A DNA stretch of 19,381 bases from JAZGGS01 sp963749485 (GTDB taxonomy: Bacteria > Bacteroidota > Ignavibacteria > Ignavibacteriales > Ignavibacteriaceae): NCBI GenBank assembly GCA_963749485.1, contig CAVVMV010000016.1:1-19381 (forward strand), written 5' to 3'. The position numbers and the translations under genes were made by a program. The notes below the pieces were generated by a model, which worked only from the letters and a program-made list of their open reading frames with translations, was not told where the DNA came from and did not search any database. Positions 15,154 to 19,381 of the stretch are shown piece by piece; within the stretch, counting starts at the first letter, position 1, and each line of letters begins with the position of its first letter.

Positions 15154-17994
15154 ATGATCCAAAAATCAATAATATTATTATTCTCAATTTTTGCAATGCT
15201 TTTCATTGCAGCTTGTGGACCGCAAACAGCCGAGTTTAAAATTGAGAACGAAAAATATACGTTAGAAAACGGAATGGAGATTATTCTCCACGATGACAAA
15301 TCTGATCCGATCGTTTCGGTTGCCGTAATGTATCATGTTGGTTCTAACCGTGAAGTTAAAGGAAGAACCGGTTTTGCTCATCTGTTTGAACATATGATGT
15401 TCCAGGAATCGCAGCACGTTGGGCAGGATCAGTTTTTCCAGAAAATTCAAAATGCAGGAGGAACTTTAAATGGCGGCACCTGGAAAGATGGAACTGTTTA
15501 TTACCAGGTTGTTCCTAAAAACGCTTTAGAAATGGTGCTCTGGATGGAATCCGACAGAATGGGATTTTTGCTAAGCACAGTTACACAGGAATCATTTATA
15601 AACCAGCAGGCAGTTGTGCAAAATGAAAAGCGGCAGAGAGTTGATAACCAGCCGTATGGTCATACAAACTATGTTATTGATAAACTTATCTATCCTGAAA
15701 ATCATCCTTATAACTGGCAGGTTATTGGGGAATTTGAAGACCTTAAGAATGCAACTTTATCTGATGTGCATGAATTTTATAAAACATGGTACGGTCCAAA
15801 TAACGCAACTCTTGTTATAGCCGGCGACTTTGATAAAGAAGAAACAAAAAAGTTGGTTGAAAAATACTTTGGAGAACTTGTAGCCGAAAAGAAAGTAGAA
15901 AATCTCAATCCAATGCCGGTTCTTATGGATGAAACTAAAAAAGCATATCACGAAGATAATTTTGCTCCATCACCAGAATTAAATATGGTTTTCCCGACAG
16001 TTCAGCAATTCACAAAGGATGCTTATGCACTGGATCTTTTCGGAGAACTGTTTTCAGAAGGCAAAAAAGCCCCGCTTTATAAAGTAATTGTAGAAGAGAA
16101 AAAACTTGCACCTTCGGTTTCAGGATACCAGGGAAGTGATGAGATTGCGGGCGTTTTCAGGATTCGTATAAGAGCTTTTCCTGATAAAAATTTATCAGAT
16201 GTTGAAAATGCAATTACTGAAGCATTTAAAAAGTTTGATAAAGATGGATTTACTGAAAAGGATCTTGATAGAGTTAAAGCAAAAGTTGAAACTAATTTTT
16301 ATAATGGAATTTCAAGCATTCTTGGTAAATCATTCCAGCTTGCTTATTACAATGAATTTGCAGGTTCACCTGATTTTATAACAAAAGATTTACAGCAAAC
16401 TCTTGATGTTACAAAAGAAGATATAATGCAAGTTTATAAAAAGTATATAAAAGATAAACCATACGTGCTTACTAGTTTTGTACCGAAAGGAAAACCGGAA
16501 CTGCTAGCAGAAAATTCAGAAAAGTATGCTGTTGTTGAAGAGAAAATTGAAGAGCAGGATGCAATTGGGTTGCAGGAAGGAGAACAGGTTGCAAGCGATC
16601 AGGTAAAAGTAGAGAGAATAGCATCCAGTTTTGATAGAACAATTGAACCGCCACTGGGACCCGATCCTCTTTTAACAATTCCTACTGTTTGGAATGATGA
16701 ACTTGCAAATGGAATTAAAGTTTACGGAATTGAACATAATGAGCTTCCGCTTGTAAACTTTTCTTTAACAATTAAAGGCGGCATGCTTTGCGATGATATA
16801 AATAAAGTTGGTGTTGCCAACCTGATGACTGATATTATGATGCAGGGTACAAAAAACAAAACTCCAATTGAACTTGAAGAAGCAATTGATGACCTTGGCG
16901 CCAGCATAACAATGTATACTAATAAGGAAGCAATTGTTATCCAGGCAAATTGTCTATCATCAAGATTTAATGAAACCTATAATTTAGTTGAAGAAATACT
17001 TTTCGAACCAAGATGGGATGAAACTGAATTTGAAAGAGTTAAGAATGAAACTATTGAAGCAATAAACCGGAATTATGCAAATCCTACAGTTGTTGCAGCA
17101 AATGTGTTTAATAAAATTATATATGGTGAAAAAAACATCCTTGGTAACAGCACATTTGGAAATGTAAACTCGGTTGAATCTATAACAGTTGATGATCTTA
17201 AAAACTTTTATGCAGCAAACTATTCTCCTGATGTTACATCAATAGCCATTGTTGGCGATATAAATGAAAAAGATGCCATTGCAGCATTTAAATCCCTTGA
17301 ATTAAGATGGGAAAGAAAAGAAGTAGAAATTAAAGATTACCCGTTTCCCTCTGCACCTGAAAAACCAACACTCTATTTTGTCGATTTTCCCGATGCAAAA
17401 CAATCGGTTATTAGGATTGGCAATTTAAGCCTTGCCTATACTGATGATAATTACTACCCACTGCAGGTAATGAACTATAAACTTGGCGGGAATTTTAACA
17501 GTTATGTAAATATGATCCTTCGTGAAGAAAAAGGGTATACATACGGTGCAAGAACTTCATTCAGCGGTACACTTTACCCGGGATCATTTTCTGCTTCTTC
17601 CAGCGTAAGATCTAATGCTACGTTTGAATCTGCACAAATTTTTGTTGACCAGATGAATAAATACCGCGAAGGAATTAGTGAAGAAGATTTAAAATTTACA
17701 AAAAATGCTTTGATTAAATCGAACGCACGACGGTTTGAAACGCTTGGTGCTTTAAGAGGAATGTTAAATAACATCGCTACATATGATCTTCCATTTGATT
17801 ATGTGAAGAAGCATGAAAAGATTGTTAGAAACATGACTTTGGATGAGCATAAGCAGCTTGCTAATAAATATATTGACCCTAATGTGATGACTTATGTTAT
17901 AGTTGGTGATGCTAAAACACAATTAGAGCAGCTTAAAAATCTTGGTGTTGGCAAACCGATATTGGTTGACAGGGAGGGGAATCCCGTTAACTAA
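15154..17994 (+). CDS. M16 family zinc metalloprotease, two-domain lipoprotein
   Basis: 946 residues. The start at 15154 is chosen over ATG 15130 because GGAGG lies 4 bases before it and the product then begins directly with a lipoprotein signal ending FIAAC (Cys21). The first M16 unit is active: inverted zinc motif H-x-x-E-H at His76, Glu79, His80 (in HLFEHMMF), with a further glutamate in VVQNEKRQRVDN. The second unit, starting near residue 535 (NGIKVYGIEHNELPL), has GVANLMTDIMMQG where the zinc motif would be, so it is the non-catalytic half. This is the usual layout of exported, pitrilysin-like bacterial M16 proteases, which degrade peptides in the periplasm or at the outer membrane. No frameshift in 2.8 kb, unlike many neighbours. 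A terminator follows. Confidence 0.95.
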   Translation: MIQKSIILLFSIFAMLFIAACGPQTAEFKIENEKYTLENGMEIILHDDKSDPIVSVAVMYHVGSNREVKGRTGFAHLFEHMMFQESQHVGQDQFFQKIQNAGGTLNGGTWKDGTVYYQVVPKNALEMVLWMESDRMGFLLSTVTQESFINQQAVVQNEKRQRVDNQPYGHTNYVIDKLIYPENHPYNWQVIGEFEDLKNATLSDVHEFYKTWYGPNNATLVIAGDFDKEETKKLVEKYFGELVAEKKVENLNPMPVLMDETKKAYHEDNFAPSPELNMVFPTVQQFTKDAYALDLFGELFSEGKKAPLYKVIVEEKKLAPSVSGYQGSDEIAGVFRIRIRAFPDKNLSDVENAITEAFKKFDKDGFTEKDLDRVKAKVETNFYNGISSILGKSFQLAYYNEFAGSPDFITKDLQQTLDVTKEDIMQVYKKYIKDKPYVLTSFVPKGKPELLAENSEKYAVVEEKIEEQDAIGLQEGEQVASDQVKVERIASSFDRTIEPPLGPDPLLTIPTVWNDELANGIKVYGIEHNELPLVNFSLTIKGGMLCDDINKVGVANLMTDIMMQGTKNKTPIELEEAIDDLGASITMYTNKEAIVIQANCLSSRFNETYNLVEEILFEPRWDETEFERVKNETIEAINRNYANPTVVAANVFNKIIYGEKNILGNSTFGNVNSVESITVDDLKNFYAANYSPDVTSIAIVGDINEKDAIAAFKSLELRWERKEVEIKDYPFPSAPEKPTLYFVDFPDAKQSVIRIGNLSLAYTDDNYYPLQVMNYKLGGNFNSYVNMILREEKGYTYGARTSFSGTLYPGSFSASSSVRSNATFESAQIFVDQMNKYREGISEEDLKFTKNALIKSNARRFETLGALRGMLNNIATYDLPFDYVKKHEKIVRNMTLDEHKQLANKYIDPNVMTYVIVGDAKTQLEQLKNLGVGKPILVDREGNPVN

Positions 17995-18015
17995 CTTATC
18001 TGTACTTGTTTTTTT

Positions 18016-18055
18016 AAGGGCTGTTCATCTTATTTATTGAACAGTCCTTTTTTTA
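18016..18055 (+). terminator. Rho-independent terminator of the M16 protease
   Basis: AGGGCTGTTCA (18017-18027) pairs with TGAACAGTCCT (18038-18048), 11 bp with one G-T pair and a 10-base loop, followed by at least seven T. It lies about 23 bases after the protease stop. Confidence 0.9.
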
Positions 18056-18151
18056 TTTTTTATGCTGAATATTATTGATAATCAATATATATCTGGTTAA
18101 TTTGAAATAGCTTCTTTCGGGCTTGTAATATCTTTTTTATTAAGGCATTGT

Positions 18152-18364
18152 ATGAAAGAGTTTTTCAGTGTAAAGGAAGTTGCAAAACTTCTAAATTTAA
18201 GCACATCAGCGGTATTGTATCATATTAAATCTGCTCATCTCCGTGCGCAGCAGGTTGGCAGGATTTATATTATTTCCAAAGAAGATTTTGGCGACTTCTT
18301 AAAAAAACACAGGGAACCGAAAAAGAAAGGATTCAAATCTCAGCAGACACAGCTTAATTTTTAA
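18152..18364 (+). CDS. excisionase/MerR-like helix-turn-helix protein
   Basis: 70 residues. FSVKEVAKLLNLSTSAVLYH (residues 5-24) is a winged helix-turn-helix of the excisionase/HTH_17 type: recognition helix STSAVLYHIKSA, then a wing QQVGRIYIISKEDFGDFL. The tail is basic (KKKGFKS) and ends in QTQLNF. Such proteins bind DNA as small transcription factors or recombination directionality factors. No integrase or phage gene is in view, so a regulator is as likely as an excisionase. An AAGG lies upstream of the ATG. Convergent with the next gene, three bases apart. Confidence 0.8.
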   Translation: MKEFFSVKEVAKLLNLSTSAVLYHIKSAHLRAQQVGRIYIISKEDFGDFLKKHREPKKKGFKSQQTQLNF

Positions 18365-18367
18365 TCA

Positions 18368-18814
18368 TCATTCCCCGCAAAAATCAAGAATCTCTTCTCT
18401 ATATTCTACCAAATTATCCATGCTTGTTCCTGCAATCTCTTTAATGCAGTAGCAGTAAGCAAACATAATAGGGATTACTAAATTTCCACTCTTGCTGTAA
18501 AACTTATCTATTGCGTCAACCATATCATCTAAAGATAGTTCATCAGACATCCCATCTTCTAATAATTTATTTACATCACTTCTGCATCCAAGATGCTCAA
18601 CTTCCGGAAATCTTTCAATTACCGTTCCGTTTCTTTCCAGTAAACCACTAAGGTAATTATACTTTGCATCACTGAATGCCACGCCCGGATTTTCCAATGC
18701 CTTCCAAGCATAGCCATTTTCAGCTCCCTTTGTATAACGCTCCGGTTGAGCATAAAGAGTAAAAGTAATTAGTAAGATTATGCTGATTAAATAATTACTC
18801 ATTTTTTTCTTCAT
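18368..18814 (-). CDS. secreted hypothetical protein
   Basis: About 148 residues from ATG 18814; ATG 18802 is an alternative. The N-terminus KKKMSNYLISIILLITFTLY followed by AQPE is a signal peptide with cleavage before Gln. The mature part has YAWKALENPGVAFSDAKYNY, LGCRSDVNKL, a segment PIMFAYCYCIKE and ends LDFCGE. Several cysteines in an exported protein could form disulfides. No family recognised. Its start overlaps the end of the upstream gene by about 20 bases in another frame, so the two are translationally coupled. Confidence 0.7.
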   Translation of the reverse strand: MKKKMSNYLISIILLITFTLYAQPERYTKGAENGYAWKALENPGVAFSDAKYNYLSGLLERNGTVIERFPEVEHLGCRSDVNKLLEDGMSDELSLDDMVDAIDKFYSKSGNLVIPIMFAYCYCIKEIAGTSMDNLVEYREEILDFCGE

Positions 18815-19163
18815 CAAATGGTGTTATCAGCAGCTCAAAATGTTTTAGCAGACTATCAATATCGCTCTTTATCCATTCTTCATCTTTATCTGTAAGTTCA
18901 ATATCGACAACATTCAGAATATCATAACGCAATTGCAGAGTAATGGTGTTACCTTTAACAAACAGGTTGGTGTTTCTTGTGACGGTTGTTCTTTGAACTG
19001 TGCCAAGCACGTTTGTGTAAAAACTTTTATTTTCAAAGATGGGACTCTTACTTACAATGTTTGTCAGGTATTCTGTGTCAACTTCTTTATCTAACTCGTA
19101 GATGGCAGTGCAATATGTTACCAGCTCTTTTAAGCCGCCGCTAAGTACAACTTTCTTTTTCAT
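18795..19163 (-). CDS. hypothetical cytosolic protein
   Basis: 122 residues from ATG 19163 with AAAGG 7 bases upstream. No signal peptide or membrane segment. The sequence alternates acidic and hydrophobic stretches, for example LVTYCTAIYELDKEVDTEYL and the C-terminal WIKSDIDSLLKHFELLITPF. No family recognised. It is the first gene of a two-gene operon with the overlapping secreted protein at 18368-18814, so the two likely act together. It diverges from the gene starting at 19282. Confidence 0.65.
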   Translation of the reverse strand: MKKKVVLSGGLKELVTYCTAIYELDKEVDTEYLTNIVSKSPIFENKSFYTNVLGTVQRTTVTRNTNLFVKGNTITLQLRYDILNVVDIELTDKDEEWIKSDIDSLLKHFELLITPFDEEKNE

Positions 19164-19281
19164 TTTATTCCTTTAATTAATTTACACATTCAAATTGCTC
19201 AAATTTCTTTCAAAACTCAAACCTGAAAAGTGAAAACGAAATTTAAACGTTATATTTACAAAACAACAAAACGGATTGGTT

Positions 19282-19381
19282 ATGAGCTCACATCTTCTTA
19301 GCAAATCTTCCTTTATAAAAGGTCTTCAATGCGATAAGCATCTTTATCTTTACAAGTTTCACTACAAAGAGATGGATGAAT
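19282..19381 (+). CDS. DUF2779-type protein, N-terminal fragment
   Basis: Open to the window end. From ATG 19282 the product reads SSHLLSKSSFIKGLQCDKHL followed by YLYKFHYKEMDE. The pattern LSKSxFxxGLQCxKxLYL is the N-terminus of DUF2779-containing proteins, which carry a PD-(D/E)XK/Cas4-like nuclease region further on. The cysteine in GLQC is the first Fe-S-type cysteine position in such proteins. Only 33 residues are visible, so domain content cannot be confirmed. No Shine-Dalgarno is seen before the ATG. Confidence 0.7.
   Translation, partial: MSSHLLSKSSFIKGLQCDKHLYLYKFHYKEMDE

Noticed and set aside
18152..18364. Excisionase-like protein taken as sign of a prophage or integrative element
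   Set aside because: No integrase, attachment-site duplication or phage gene is visible nearby; the same fold is common in ordinary regulators.

Overview
The window is an AT-rich bacterial chromosome segment, most likely from the Bacteroidota/Ignavibacteriota side of the tree. The signs are several short lipoproteins with a loose x-x-G-C lipobox, a promoter that combines TTGACA with TATATTTG (the Bacteroidota TAnnTTTG -7 element) in front of the initiator tRNA, and clear Shine-Dalgarno sequences before many genes, which fits Ignavibacteria better than classical Bacteroidetes. The assignment is an inference from these features.

Layout: (1) 1-1820 holds the end of a 2-oxoacid:ferredoxin oxidoreductase operon on the plus strand: alpha-subunit tail, TPP-binding beta subunit with a dense cluster of frameshifts, gamma subunit with two compensating frameshifts, and a small helical protein. 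(2) 1861-2056 holds a promoter, an initiator tRNA-fMet(CAT) and a terminator. (3) 2054-7682, minus strand, is the most distinctive region. It has five tandem paralogous lipoproteins that all end in a His-Phe-Ser-Arg-Tyr-Gly motif, followed co-directionally by two cytosolic TPR proteins, one of them heavily frameshifted. (4) 7683-8050 is a divergent control region with a perfect 14-nt palindrome and a 12-bp inverted repeat. (5) 8051-9534 encodes an orphan PAS-PAS histidine kinase (frameshifted). (6) 9558-11250, minus, is an orphan extracellular peptide-binding lipoprotein (SBP_bac_5 type). (7) 11598-14588 carries a zinc-ribbon protein, unknown small proteins, a secreted protein with a frameshift after its signal peptide, a short unreported minus-strand gene and a secreted HEAT-repeat protein. 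(8) 15154-17994 is an intact 946-aa two-domain M16 zinc protease lipoprotein. (9) 18152 to the end holds an excisionase-like HTH protein, an overlapping pair of unknown genes, and the start of a DUF2779-type protein.

The best candidate for something undescribed is the lipoprotein array. Its spacers alternate between two nearly identical types (B-A-B-A), showing that a two-gene unit was duplicated. One member also carries a 102-bp in-frame tandem duplication. A soluble histidine kinase starts divergently across a shared regulatory region, and TPR proteins close the array. A link between sensing, lipoprotein expression and TPR adaptors is a hypothesis only.

Single-base indels occur through much of the window but are uneven: about seven lie within 270 bp of the beta-subunit gene and about seven in one TPR gene, while the 2.8-kb protease has none. 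Because the correct protein resumes after each shift, unpolished sequencing or assembly error is the simplest explanation. Real gene decay cannot be excluded from this sequence alone.
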